Positions 27,098 to 38,760 of a DNA stretch of 64,000 bases are shown here, piece by piece (position 1 is the stretch's first letter; each line of letters opens with the position of its first letter). The notes beneath the pieces were generated by a model, which had not been told where the DNA came from, searched no databases, and saw only the letters and a program-made list of their open reading frames with translations. This DNA comes from Stenopsyche tienmushanensis (Eukaryota > Arthropoda > Insecta > Trichoptera > Stenopsychidae). Both the position numbers and the translations under genes were made by a program. The DNA lies in NCBI GenBank assembly GCA_008973525.1, contig WACJ01000388.1, positions 124,001 through 188,000 of the forward strand, written 5' to 3'.

Positions 27098-27515
27098 ACG
27101 ATCCTCATGACAATTTGAATTTAAAAATGATAATTTAATCAATTTCTGGAAAAAAAACGTAATTTGATGTTATGCATAGAATAACACAATATTGGTCAAA
27201 AGTAAAGCTACTTACTACTGTATGTGAAATACTTGTTCGATCATGGCGAAAGATTCTTCTTGCTATGGAAACATATTTAATACATTTTGAAGAAAATGAA
27301 GCGAATGATATATCTGAAATATTTGGATTATTGGAAAATTTAAAATGTTTGGAAAACGTGGATAGGGTCGAGAATTGGGTGGATCATGATTTAAATTATG
27401 CAGGTTTTGAATGCATGGACAGATGCAGATATCATTTATTTTGTTTCGTCAAAAGAAGAACCTGAGAGTGATACTACAAGGGAAGAAGATATCAGTGATT
27501 ACATTAGCCATAAAC
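27098..27515 (+). pseudogene. Tigger/pogo transposase C-terminal fragment
   Basis: After the family B insert the Tigger protein resumes with LINFWKKNVI, then SKVKA(T)T, LVRSWRKILLAME, DISEIFGLLENLKCLENVDR and ENWVDHD. It then frameshifts into TDADIIYFVSSKEEPESD and ends at KRR. The SWRKIL motif followed by an acidic segment is typical of the poorly conserved tail of Tigger transposases. At least one frameshift (near 27425) and early stops make it non-functional. Confidence 0.8.
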
Positions 27516-27707
27516 GGCGTTAAATTATGTTGAAGCATTTTTAGATTACACTAAACAAAGATGATTTGAATATAATGATATTAGAAATTTGTTTAAAAAC
27601 TATAATAAATATGATATTATATTCGAAACTAAGTAGAATATTGATTATATGGATTATCTATGTTCTTCCTCCCCAGCATTAGCCCGGATAATCGAGAGTC
27701 TATTGTA

Positions 27708-29850
27708 TTTCTCAAAGAGGTTCACCATCCCTAATCTAAATGCTTACGTATTTTCGTATGTTATATCTACACGATATATGCCAAATAAATTGCATCAATT
27801 TGGCACAATTAGCTTCGATTATAATTTTTTTTTTAAACCTTATGGTAAATACACATAAAAAATATCAAAACATTAGTTTGGTTCCACTTAGGCATAGTTA
27901 AAGGCAGCATAAACATCACAAATAGTCATATACATCATTACATATCTGATGCGATCATAAAAAACCTGTATATTTAAAAATCAATCATGAATTTCGTACG
28001 ACTTAGATTATTAGACCATTTGGGGTTTATAAATCAATTAAATTCTTATTAATGATATCGTAGGATCCTTGGAATTGCGATAAGAGTTTTAGAATTGGGA
28101 AAATTTGATATCAGTATGCATTTAAAATCTCAATCGACACTATACATTGAATTGATTAAAATTATGTTATATCCTGTATAATTAAATGCATGTGATGATC
28201 ATAATTATGCACTAACGAGCTGCTTTAAGGAATCAATACTCGATATAAATCATTCATTTTAACCGACATTTCGACACATTTCGCTGCTGAGAATCACGAT
28301 TTCCTTGGAAAGATATTGAGATGAATCAGATACGATGGCTTGTATGCATTGCAAAATTATTATATTTTTAAAGATATTTTGGATTAATATTGCAAATTAA
28401 TTACTTACAATCGACCCTGACCAATTTAATTAATTGTTGCAGTATTTACTGCGATAGAATCGGGAAATCAGGGTGAACCTGATTTGAGATCATCGATTGG
28501 AAATATGTTTGATCTTCCAAATGTTTTTGGCAAGGTGAATATTTTGTCATGGTATAAATTTGAATTTGAAATATTACAGTCCATGAACTTATCCATTATT
28601 GGATTCGATGGCGACTTACAGCATAAATATATCATGGTATTGGTCATCAATCAGCATCAATATTTGGGCTTTGAATCATATTGTTGTTGCGTAGTATGTG
28701 TGCAATATGTACAACATTAGCAAAAGCCGCAATGTTTATCCACAAACGTTGACGTTAATAACGAACTGAAATCTTACAGCTAAAAAGGTCATCAAGTTCT
28801 TGCGCTTTGCCGATAAATTTAACATTTATTAACAAGAGTTTATTTTTAGCACAAAATGCACTTCATTAATAAGAACCGAGAGCTTAATGACGTTTTACTT
28901 GCAACTCCATAAAAATAAGCCGACTTGATAAATCATCCAGAGCCGGAGAGATTCGGTCCGTATCTCTACTTCGCACTGTTATTAAGTCGATGTGTAAAAC
29001 GTATGCGGCTCTATATTGTTATATTAAAACTAGATCACGATCGTAAAAAAGAGATAAAGCATAATCCGCTGCCTAAAGTGATACGATTAGATGCCGAAGT
29101 TGAGAGGCAGGTGAGATGTAATCTATAAAAAAAATGGAAAGTAAAGCATTCGTTAATGGGGGCCCAGCGGACAGGTTTACAGGAGAAAGGTATTTTTCGA
29201 AGCACAAATAAATTGCCGAGCACCAAAGTCACGATTTTATCGAGGACTTATTTATCCGTGATCATTGATAATTTCACTTGCTGATGAACGCATCGATAGA
29301 CTGCTTTAACTGATGCTTAATGATCCCGAAGTGAAATTCGTTTTTCCGTGATTATCAATCAAATCCGAGACGCTGATGTATTCAAGCTCTAAGTCAATGA
29401 AGCTGGAGGAGATTATGCCAAATCGTGTGTAAGAATTATATTCAATGAAGCCTTTATTGATTGGATAATTAAGCAGACACGCTAAAACAGCAATGAAGGA
29501 ACATGATATATGGTACAGGATACAAGTTAAGACTCAACATCAACAAAATAATCAATTTACAGAATTTATTTTTAAAAAATAGGTTAGTGAACGAAATAAA
29601 CTACATGTTCATTTTCAACCCCTGCGTCATTAGAAAATGTTTCTATCTATAAAGCTCATTTGAGGCATCATCATCATATCGTTATATCCATATAGTCTAT
29701 AATATAGACTCAATATCTTATCTTCACCTCCTCATGTTTTATTTGTGAACATTCTCCCAGCGGACACATGGGTGAACGCATTGAAGAAGGCTTTCGCGAT
29801 CATCTCAATAAGGAGTATGGGTGGTTTTTAAAATAAAAGATCTATAGGTG
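27708..29850. other. non-coding stretch, nothing recognised
   Basis: No gene or element end is supported. A frame at 28484-28720 plus overlaps one at 28468-28650 minus without motifs. The parts near 28925-29230 are a little GC-richer. Confidence 0.4.
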
Positions 29851-30440
29851 CAATAGGGCAAATTGGCTTAAACGTCACGAAAAGTGAAACTCCAAGCGGC
29901 AGTTGGTGGTAAAGAGAGAAAGAATCGTTTGTCCTCTCTCCGTCTGCGTCGCACCCATCATAGAGACGCTACGCGCATGTGCCGCGCCACCTCTGCTGTA
30001 TATGTGTGCTTTATGCTGTACGTGTCTTTCAGTAGTATAAAGTAACGCAGTAGTATAGTGACGTAGTGTATTACTCTGAGCCATGTGTAGCCCGGGATGA
30101 GAGGGTTAGGATCTAAAAGCATGCGTGCGGTCTTTCTCGCCTCGAAAAGCGAATGTCCCCCTCTCTCCGCCCCGCGAACCTGCCCCGCCTCACCCCGCGA
30201 TCCAGCATCACTTCACCAGACCAATATGCGCCAAAATGGTGCATCCGTTAAACATCTCGCAAAACAAATTTCGCACCCAAATAATGGTTGTGCTAATGTA
30301 ATTATCTTTTCGGAGATACGCCCAATAACTCACCAGTTTCATCGCATTCAGATGAACGGTATAGGAAGTTTATCACGATTATCGCGCATTTCTTTTTTAA
30401 AGACTCGAGACGATAGTGTTGATCCTGTATGACGTTAAGA
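29851..30440 (+). repeat. family A dispersed repeat, longest copy
   Basis: The 5' end is GGGCAAATTGGCTTAAACGT at 29855, then CACGAAAAGTGAAACTCC. The conserved middle GACGCTACGCGCATGTGCC lies at about 29967-29985. Downstream is a GC-rich stretch (30090-30200), and from 30219 comes CCAATATGCGCCAAAATGG, also found at 35408. Open frames on both strands (29875-30084 minus, 30097-30432 plus) cover it, but they are not shared with other copies. The 3' module with TTTTATTATATATTACACAA is missing here. The class is unknown. Confidence 0.7.
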
Positions 30441-31156
30441 TCGCCGTTCCGGTTAAAGAATAATAGACTTATTATTAAAAAGCATCCTTGAAGCATACCA
30501 ATCCTTAGCTCTGCGAAATATATTTTGGCATCTTAAAATTGGTTAGTTATAAAAAGAAGCCAAGCAAAAAATGTTGAAATGTTCATGAAAAACATAAGGT
30601 TGAAGATCAAATTAGAAAATAATCATCGACTCGAACTCATCAACGGACATTTATCAAAATATCATAACACGGGTTATGAATTAAGCTTAATAGACAATTT
30701 CTCAACATTTAACAAGACCCTAGCTCAAAATCAAATTCTAATTGAAATTGATCCCAATGCAAAAAGTAGGATCAAGGTCTAGTCATCAAAGTAGCATCAC
30801 AATTTCGTACGAATATTAATTGAGTAAAATCGTAGGAATCATATAATATAAGGATATTTTTAAAATTTCCAATAACAAATTGGATATGATTATGGCAAAT
30901 TTAACCTAATTGGATTCGAAGCATTGATCTATCATATTTCTGTTGCATTTATGTATTAATTTCATAATATATCCTATAGGAAGCATTCTTACAAAAAGGT
31001 AATCAATGACATTTAAACTACATATCTCTTATTACCATACAAGAAGAGAATAAAATGGATGAAAAAGAAACGACAGCCATCTAGGATTGATATCCAAAAA
31101 ACATGCCGGATTGGTCGTTATATTATAATAAATATTTTTTAATAGATCTCCAGTTA
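30441..31156. other. non-coding, nothing recognised
   Basis: AT-rich DNA. An open frame at 30579-30782 has no recognisable motif. Confidence 0.4.
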
Positions 31157-31580
31157 TTAACACATTACGTTCAATATTACAAATAAATAAATTATACAGA
31201 CTGTACGAATTTTACAATGAGATATATAACAGCAAATTTGGGTTCCAAGCACATTATTAAAAATCAAAACCACATATTATATCATTATACGTAGGATTAT
31301 TATTGTACGTTTATTATGTTACTGTGCATTTTTTAATAGTATTTATATTGTAACATCTGATTTATAGATATCTACATTTTAGATGAATGAACTGGGTCTT
31401 TGATCCGTGGGACGTGTTTATGTAATATTCATACAATGTGTGCCGAATTTGTTCGTACGAAATTTTTTCGCATTCGTATGAAGGCACAGAAATGTATCTT
31501 AATACATCCCCTATGGATGATGTAGATACATGATTAGATATTAACACATTATCTGCGGAGACACTTCATAAAGTGGCTGA
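31157..31580 (+). repeat. two solitary piggyBac-type MITE termini
   Basis: TTAACACATTACG at 31157 and TTAACACATTATCTGCGGAG at about 31542 both begin like the TTAA-flanked MITEs at 46 and 53.7 kb and point the same way. No inverted partner was seen for either. Confidence 0.35.
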
Positions 31581-33915
31581 GGCGAACCTCAATGTGAACC
31601 CGCAGGAAATAATCAGGAAAGGTAGGAGGGTTAACTGTAGTGAAGTAGTGAGTCTTTCTGCATGCTATTTCACTTCAAAATACTCATCAATAAGCTGGAT
31701 TCATAGCTAAGTGGCCATACAATGTTTTTTTCTGAAACTATGACTTAGGGTAACGATCTTTAAAACCTTTTGAAAAAAAATTAAAAAATGTACATATTCA
31801 TTATTTTAGGGCAGAAAATCATATGACGGGGTGATCACTCAAATTTTTAAAAGTCTAAAAAAAGGACCACCTTCGTGTATATTGAATAGAAATTGTATAT
31901 GTATGAATGATTTTGGGTGATATTGCACACATTGATTGAGTTTTTATTATATAAAATATTGGCAGCATATGTGTTTTATTGTGTAAATTATGCTATAGAG
32001 CTATTAATATATGAATATTACTTAGAAAGTCCATTCTTGTCAATTGAATATTCTAATGATGAAATTTTTTTCTGATGTAATTTTCAATCGCTTTTGTGAT
32101 TATGTCATGTAAGAATTTTTGCTTAAAATTTAGCACTCTCCTTTGAATGGTAGGAAAATTCTTCAATGCTTAATAGGTTGGTTGAGATGCTGAGGGAATA
32201 CCATCTATTAGAAAGCACCCTTTCTCAGCATCAGATGAGTATCGTGCTCTCGAGCAAACAAATGTCTTCTTATATAACCGAAAATTCAATAGCACAGAAC
32301 AATTCCTCAGACAATTGAATCGCAAATTACCTTAATTGCTGATAATTACACACGAATACTATCTCGTTCAATTACCAAACACCGGTTGCGCAACTTTTCG
32401 TGTCCGGATGTGACCCTTCTTCAGATCAGAGTGCAGTTTGTTTTCTCGACTACTTTCACCTTTCACCCGTTAGGAAATGAGCTTGCAGTCTTGCATGCAA
32501 GCACCGACAAATATTTTGAATGGAAAGTAATTAAGGGTCGGACACGTATCTGCCTCTCGAATTTGCACCACGAAGGTGTGAGAGAAGAACGTTTATTCAA
32601 GCAATTGAACCCGATCAACGATGGGAGAGCACGACTCATTGTATAATTTAAATATTAGTTACGCGAAAGTTTTGTTTGAACTCTCCGTATGACTTCTTCC
32701 ATTAACAAATGCGACGCGGAGAACGAATCGCAACATAAAAGAACCTTCAAACGCCATCAATAACGACGTCCAATCTGCCATCCACATTTCAAGGTTCGGT
32801 GAATTTTAAATCTAAAAGTAAAAGCATCGACTCCGAAAGGAAGAGAGCGCTCATTATGGACTTATTGCGCCAATAAAAGAAGCGTTTATTGATGGCCATT
32901 TTTTGCCCGGCTTCGATCATATATTCGATAGAAAATCATATGATAACAGGTACAAGAAGTAGACGAAGTGGCATCTGGTGCTTTCACCTTTCCCTGATGG
33001 CCCCCGGCCATGGTCCGGCGACTCGTGCTCTTCAAAAGCAAAGCCTTCGGACAACGCCATCCGTAACAGGGTTGCTAAACCAACACAATCTCTCCGTTTA
33101 ATGCCCTCATTATTAAATCAATATTTTCGTCGCGTCTACTTTGATAGTTGTTTTGATGGTACTTTTTTATAGGCAATGCAATACTGACCCAGATCCCCAT
33201 GACTAAAAAATTGATTGATAGGTCTTCTCATTGCTTAATTGAGTAATCTGCGGACTGGTCCGTCCACGAAAGTGATATAAAGAACAACAAATGACGTATT
33301 AAATGTGGATGATTAAATAGAAAGCAGTCAATATCGTCGATGGCATCCCACATTGTTTCTGTGCCAACCCTGACGACATGGTTCAAGAGCAGGAAAGCCC
33401 GAGGGGTTTGCTTTCGCAAAAGTTGACTCGCCGCATTTCTTCATGCAATATGTGGGTTATTTTTTGGAAACCGCACATCGCCTGTATCCAACTGGTACCC
33501 GATATTTACCGAGCTATATAAAATAGCGTAATGATTTTTTTGGATCATTTCATTAATAAGAGACTATATTGACGCCGTCCGTGGATTGAATCTGTATCGG
33601 TTTTTTTGCATCGACTTTCTATGTCTCGATTTCGCCACTTTTATGATTAATAATGGACGAAAGGCATCAAAATACAATTTCAATTTTATGATAAATCAGA
33701 GTGTTTTTTTGCACTGTTATAGCTGAATGAAATACTGACATTGCCACCGCAGTTTTAACTACTTGGATATCATGCGATTTTCAACAACAACAATAGAAAA
33801 AATAGAACTCAATCAGCCCCTTATAATTCAAATTTGAATCAAATCTGGTATACTATAGCGCATTCGTAAATTCGAGTTCTAAATGGTTATTGAATGTTTG
33901 TAAAGTGAACAATAA
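31581..33915. other. non-coding stretch with unsupported open frames
   Basis: The most coding-like segment is 32386-32646 plus (86 codons), in moderately GC-rich DNA, but with no recognisable motif and no evident splice partners. Others (32889-33101, 32978-33172, 33228-33419 minus) overlap and look fortuitous. Confidence 0.35.
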
Positions 33916-34211
33916 ATCGCAATTGGTTTGCATATCACGAAAAATGAAACTTTAGGCGACAGTTGGTTGGAAAGAGAGGGAAAATCGTTTGTAGCCTCTC
34001 CGTCTCTGTCGCATACATCTTCCAGACGCTACGCGCATGTGCCATGCCGCCTTTAATGTGTGTGTGTCTATATGTAGCATAAATCAACCACTAGACAAGT
34101 GATACGTCTTTTTATTATATATTACACAAACACAGCTTCATCTTTTAGCCACAATTTCCGTTAACAAATAAGAAAAAACCAATGCATAAAAACAACTATT
34201 CCTAGAAATTA
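33916..34211 (+). repeat. family A dispersed repeat, 5', middle and 3' modules together
   Basis: The copy opens with a worn form of the 5' words (TTGGTTTGCATATCACGAAA then AATGAAACTTTAGGCGACAG). It carries GACGCTACGCGCATGTGCC at about 34022-34040, then GTGTCTATATGTAGCATAAA, and the 3' module TTTTATTATATATTACACAA from 34110 to about CCTAGAAATTAG. It links the pieces found separately at 2.7, 26.2 and 29.9 kb. No coding sequence is shared with other copies. Confidence 0.75.
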
Positions 34212-34404
34212 GCAGGTTACATTTCAACAAGGGGTTGGACTCGTAACTCAATCATCTTGGGTTCGAATCCTCCAGAAGATGTGGCTGGCGACTATATTTT
34301 TAAAAACATATATACGCCATGAAAAACCATGTCAAAAATGGTTGACAATGGTCCCATAAAAGGGATTACTAAAAGCCACCTCAAAATATATATATATATA
34401 TACA
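34212..34404 (+). repeat. tRNA-Thr-like SINE
   Basis: A TTAGCAGGTTAC word resembles a polymerase III A box, and GGGTTCGAATCC is a perfect B box. Between them TTGGA CTCGTAA CTCAA forms an anticodon-like stem-loop with CGT in the anticodon position, as in tRNA-Thr. An unrelated body follows (GCCATGAAAAACCATGTC and CCCATAAAAGGGATTACT), and it ends in an AT dinucleotide run (34386-34402). A tRNA head, body and simple-repeat tail are the standard layout of a SINE. The tRNA part cannot fold into a complete cloverleaf, so it is not a working tRNA gene. It abuts the family A copy. Confidence 0.75.
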
Positions 34405-35380
34405 TATATAGAAAATGCTCTGTGACACAAAAAAAAAATAAGTTCATATTGATCTCATTTTTATTTAGCTAATACCACGATGTAAATTGAAGTCCGTTTA
34501 CGATATGTTCCAAGGATCTAATTTTCGGTTTCCACCCACAATGCCCAAAAACCACAAACTGACCCTGCACACAAACAATACTTAAACGCTAATAGTAACA
34601 TATGATTGTAAAAATAATTTCACACCTGCCACAAATAATACGATATCATTACAAAGCGTCGATAATGATGTCGGTTAACCTTACTTTTAACCGTCAAATC
34701 ATAGTCCAGCGTTGCCAGGACAGAAATTCGCTCCCAGACGAATTATGCATCCCCTTCTTCAATCCGGGTTCACACAATAAATAAATTGAGCGACTGATGC
34801 TCGTCTATTATTATTTTTTTCAAACAATGGACCGTTCGAGATATCATTTAATTACAACCGACGCTCGTCGCAATTATATTCTCATTTCAGCTGCATTCTC
34901 ACTTCTTTTTCCGCATTCAAAAAATGAGAATATGTGTAGCACACAGAAAAACAAATATCTAGGAATCAATATTTAATAAGCAAACAGCAATGGACCCCAT
35001 AAAAAAGCGGCCTTCGCATGAAATCAACGCAAACACGTCAAGTGCTTAATATATTATGCAAGTGTGTAATGATATGCATTCTAAACATTTTATTATAATT
35101 ATATTGAGACTGATTAGTATTCAAAAACTTGTTAATTAAGTATTTTTCGAATAAATGTCAATTTACTACAAAAATGTGTACGTGGGCGAATGTTTGTCGT
35201 GCCATCTTCTTTCTGTACTATTTCATAGCTGTATAGCATTTTTTAGATTGTTAATTTCACAGATTTATTGAATCGAATCATTTTTCGGAATACAATAAGA
35301 ATTAAATCGTATAAAGGACCGCTTACATTGCTTTAAATTTAAATGCTCCCACGGAAACAACATTCATAATTTAGACCGAC
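34405..35380. other. non-coding, nothing recognised
   Basis: AT-rich DNA without a gene or recognised repeat end. Confidence 0.4.
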
Positions 35381-35570
35381 TGTCCCAACATGGTGAATTC
35401 GCTACCAACCAATATGCGTCAACATGGTGAATCCGCTAAACGTCTCGCATAAAAAAATACGAACACAAACAATGTTTATACTAATTCTATAACATCCACA
35501 AAAGTGCGCAAATTAACTGCTTAAAGTTTTATCTCAATCGGATGAATGATAAGGCAGTGTATAAAATATG
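35381..35570 (+). repeat. dispersed repeat shared with 30.2-30.4 kb
   Basis: CCAATATGCGTCAACATGG then TGAATCCGCTAAACGTCTCG and ACGAACACAAACAATG line up with 30219-30390. The later words TTTATCTCAATCGGATGAA also correspond to TTCATCGCATTCAGATGAA. It has its own small internal duplication (CAACATGGTGAATTCGCT / CAACATGGTGAATCCGCT). It is probably the distal part of family A. Confidence 0.65.
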
Positions 35571-38500
35571 AACAAACAAACATTTATCCTTATATATAAG
35601 ATTATCATCTTCATAATTATCAACCGCTGTAATATAATACTCCTGTATTAAGCTTTCTTCAATATCCATTCAATAAAAAGAGTCACATTCATACTATATG
35701 TATCATACATAAATAGGCAGTAGGAGTTTTATCATGTTGTTACATCTATGAAATATTATGTAAATTCAAAGGAAATTGAAAAATTAAGTAGTCACTTTAA
35801 TGAATTGTAATTGGATATGGGAAAACGATTTAAATGTATTTTAAGCTTGAAGATATGTGGCTGGATTAAATATCCTTTTACCGGAAATATTGAAGAGGTT
35901 GATACAACTTTCCAAAAAGAACTATTAGAAATTGGATATGATAAAGAATGTAAAATACATCCATTATGTGCAAATATATGGAAAATGATATTCAATTTTA
36001 TTGATATCTTTCCCTACCTTATACCTTTTTAGAATCAATTATTTAATTTCATAGCATCAAGCTCAAGGGTCTTATAACAATGGATTAAATGTAGTTTGAA
36101 TAAACCTCATACATAAAAGTATGCAAAGTATTAATAAAAATATATAGTTAAATACATATTTTAACTAAACCTCTACTCAAATATTATGAGTACTTTGCAG
36201 TCACATTAAATTAAGTTACTATGGAACCGGTGGGCGGTTAATAAAATTTTACTACTTACAAAGATACAAAAGTGGGCGGTAGAAATAAAAAGGTTGACTA
36301 TCCCAGGTAAAGTGATTTAGCTCCATAACTCTTATTATAAAGGTTCGAGTTCAAATCCAAAATTAACGTATAAAATATTGATATTTTCAATCAATCGTTT
36401 TAATTCAGGTTAAAACTGATTTTTTTGCTTTTGAAAAAAAAACAAATACTGGAATATTTAACCCTTTGAGTAATGAGCTAATTTTAAATAATCATAAACT
36501 TAGATGTTATATTAGTATGTCCGTCACTTATCATCAGTACTAATCCGCTTATCTATCAAGACCGTCGCAGCGTATATGAAGCTTGTATATTTAAATAAAT
36601 AAACACCGTCGATAAAATACAATATTCGATCATTTCTTCAAGTAAAAATAAATAATACAATTGAAATCGATTTATTATATCATTCGCATATCATTATTAA
36701 TCGATAAATTTGGGCTAACGGTCCATATAATCGTACATCTCCGACCTGCAAGATACTCTCCCCATCCTTTTTGAAGTGTTCCCATGGAAATATGAGCAAC
36801 AACCTAACAATAAATGAAATACTTGGACATTTATAACTATAATTTGAGGCTATTTTGTCCTGGATACAGCGTTTAATCACCAACATACTCAAGGCTCTAT
36901 ATTCGTCTAATTATTTGGATATTTTAAACAACAAAATATATACCAACCAATCCTTGTACCACCATTTGCATTTTTATACCCTACCAATAGACTTAAATTG
37001 TATTATAAACACGTGGATGTGAATAAGCTTGTTTTTTTGTTCAATGTTGTTAAAATTATATCAGCCTCCAACTATGTAGATCCTTCGAATCTTTATATGT
37101 ATCTCACAATCAAACCGTGGGGTCTTTATAGACTCCAACTAGGTCATACAAGCTACATTATTATGATGTAAATTGGCGACATTTTAGCATAGCAATTCAA
37201 TTTAAGAATATATTTACGACCGCGAATAATTACATGCGTGTAAATATAAATGAAATTTATTGTAAGATAAGTGGGAAACTAGATTGACACAGGTCTCTTT
37301 GATTCCCACGCCACTCGAATGACAATGGTGCTCTCCAAACAAAATTATCACGCAAATAATTCTTTATTTTACTTCACAGAACCTGTTCTACTCTCCTTCG
37401 ACCTTCTAGATGACACCATTGCGCATCCCATTGTGATCAAACTAGGTGGAAATCCTCTGGACTACGATCCGACAGCAAAGCATGGATGTAACTTTGTATG
37501 TTTTGCAGATGCATTAATATTCAACGCTCTTCCACGCGAGGTAACTTCCTATCAGACTACTTCCTCTGGAGCCTTTTTAAGCATACACGGCATACCATCA
37601 AATAGACTTACCACCGAAAGACATTGTGTATGCAGCTGATGCTGGCAAAACCGATATGTGTTAATGTTACGCAGTTGTTGACAATTCACTGACTGTCGTG
37701 ATGTCATTCTTGCACATTACATCCGCTAAATAAACGACATTTACATATGCTTACATCGATGTAAGCCTTTCGGCCGAAGTCTTTTCGACGCCCGATGGTA
37801 CAACTGGAGGCTGCATTTGTCGTGCTTATAAGGGCATGAGGCGCCTGTATAAATTTGCAGCGGATTGATATTGCGCACAATATGAAATATTGGCTAATGT
37901 GGCATTTTTATGACGATTTCTAGATATGTAGGATTGTAAAAGCTCTCGATTAGAACTGGTTTTCTTCTACTGGGCCACGTTTTCAGCGCATAACTATCTG
38001 CGATGATCGACTAATATTTGAGTCGCCACAGGGTTGCCAATTTTCTAAAACAGCCATATTATAAAAAGCCGTTCAAATCAACGCGCGACATATTTAGATG
38101 GCCAAAAAGTAAAAATAATCCAAACTGAACTTCATTAATATGCGGGAATGGTATAAAAACTACGATCAAATGATAGAGCTATAACGTTTTTTTTTTACAA
38201 AGCTATTTAAATTGGGAATCATTAGATAAAACAATGTGATCAGAGATCATATCACTGCGAATTTATAAACGACTTTATTATATGCAATCATTAAAAAAAA
38301 TACAGATCAATTGCATTCGGATTTTATACAAAGAAATTCCGATTTAATGTTCTAAGATCCATCATTTTCCCATAATAATCACTGAGAATTCTATCGAAAA
38401 TGCCACTCTTCTTTATTGAAATTATCCCTTTTATAATGAAATATATATTAAATATGGATTTAAATAGCGCCGTTAAAAGATGAAAACATTTTTAACAGAA

Positions 38501-38673
38501 TTATCTTTGGGTTTATAACAAATAATGTATAAACTCAACTATATACTTAAATATACGATTATGATCTATCTTCGAAGCGTGACTATTAAATAACGAGACT
38601 AGACTCTTGTGGATCGAAACATATAGCATAGGTCATGAATAGTCCCATTTATCAATATACGCATTATTTAAAA
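35571..38673. other. non-coding stretch with one longer open frame
   Basis: The plus frame 37319-37639 (106 codons) is the longest and is moderately GC-rich, but it shows no known domain. A tRNA-like B box, GAGTTCAAATCC at about 36349, follows CTCTTATTATAAAGG. It may be a worn SINE or tRNA relic and folds poorly. A perfect palindrome lies at 37749-37766. Confidence 0.35.
37749..37766. other. 18-bp perfect palindrome
   Basis: GCTTACATCGATGTAAGC is its own reverse complement. It sits in DNA without other symmetry. It could be a dimeric protein binding site or chance. Confidence 0.6.
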
Positions 38674-38760
38674 CCAGGGCCGTAACAAGAGGGTGGCAAA
38701 TAGGCGCCCGCCACGGGCGCAACTGAACTTGGGGCGTAAAACGCAGATTACCGACCCGGT
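38674..38760 (+). mobile_element. probable hAT-type non-autonomous element terminus
   Basis: CAGGGCCGTAACAAGAGGG at 38675 resembles the CAGGG(N)CCG(N)TAAC-type ends of insect hAT elements. It is followed by GCGCCCGCCACGGGCGC (38704-38720), a 7-bp perfect hairpin around CCA. The GC-rich burst contrasts sharply with the AT-rich surroundings. I could not find a matching right end, so the extent is unknown. Confidence 0.45.

Larger units (their letters stand above)
26441..27707 (+). mobile_element. pogo/Tigger-type DNA transposon, copy 1
   Basis: Terminal inverted repeats are clear: TACAGTATACTCTCGATTAT then CCG at the left, and CGGATAATCGAGAGTC then TATTGTA at the right. The outermost TA pairs fit the TA target duplication of Tc1/mariner-superfamily elements. 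Degraded transposase segments lie at about 26616-26890 and 27098-27515. A repeat unlike Tigger (26888-27093) separates them. The second copy, at 47762-48820, has the same termini and subterminal words (TTCTTCCTCCCCAGCATTAG). Confidence 0.93.

Noticed and set aside
36309..36375. tRNA-like stretch with CTCTTATTA and GAGTTCAAATCC
   Set aside because: The T arm and acceptor stem cannot pair and no A box is in place. At most it is a worn SINE or tRNA relic.
37319..37639. 106-codon plus frame, possible gene
   Set aside because: No motif, no splice extension, and another frame through it only vaguely resembles a mariner tail (SDYFLW). Not enough for a call.
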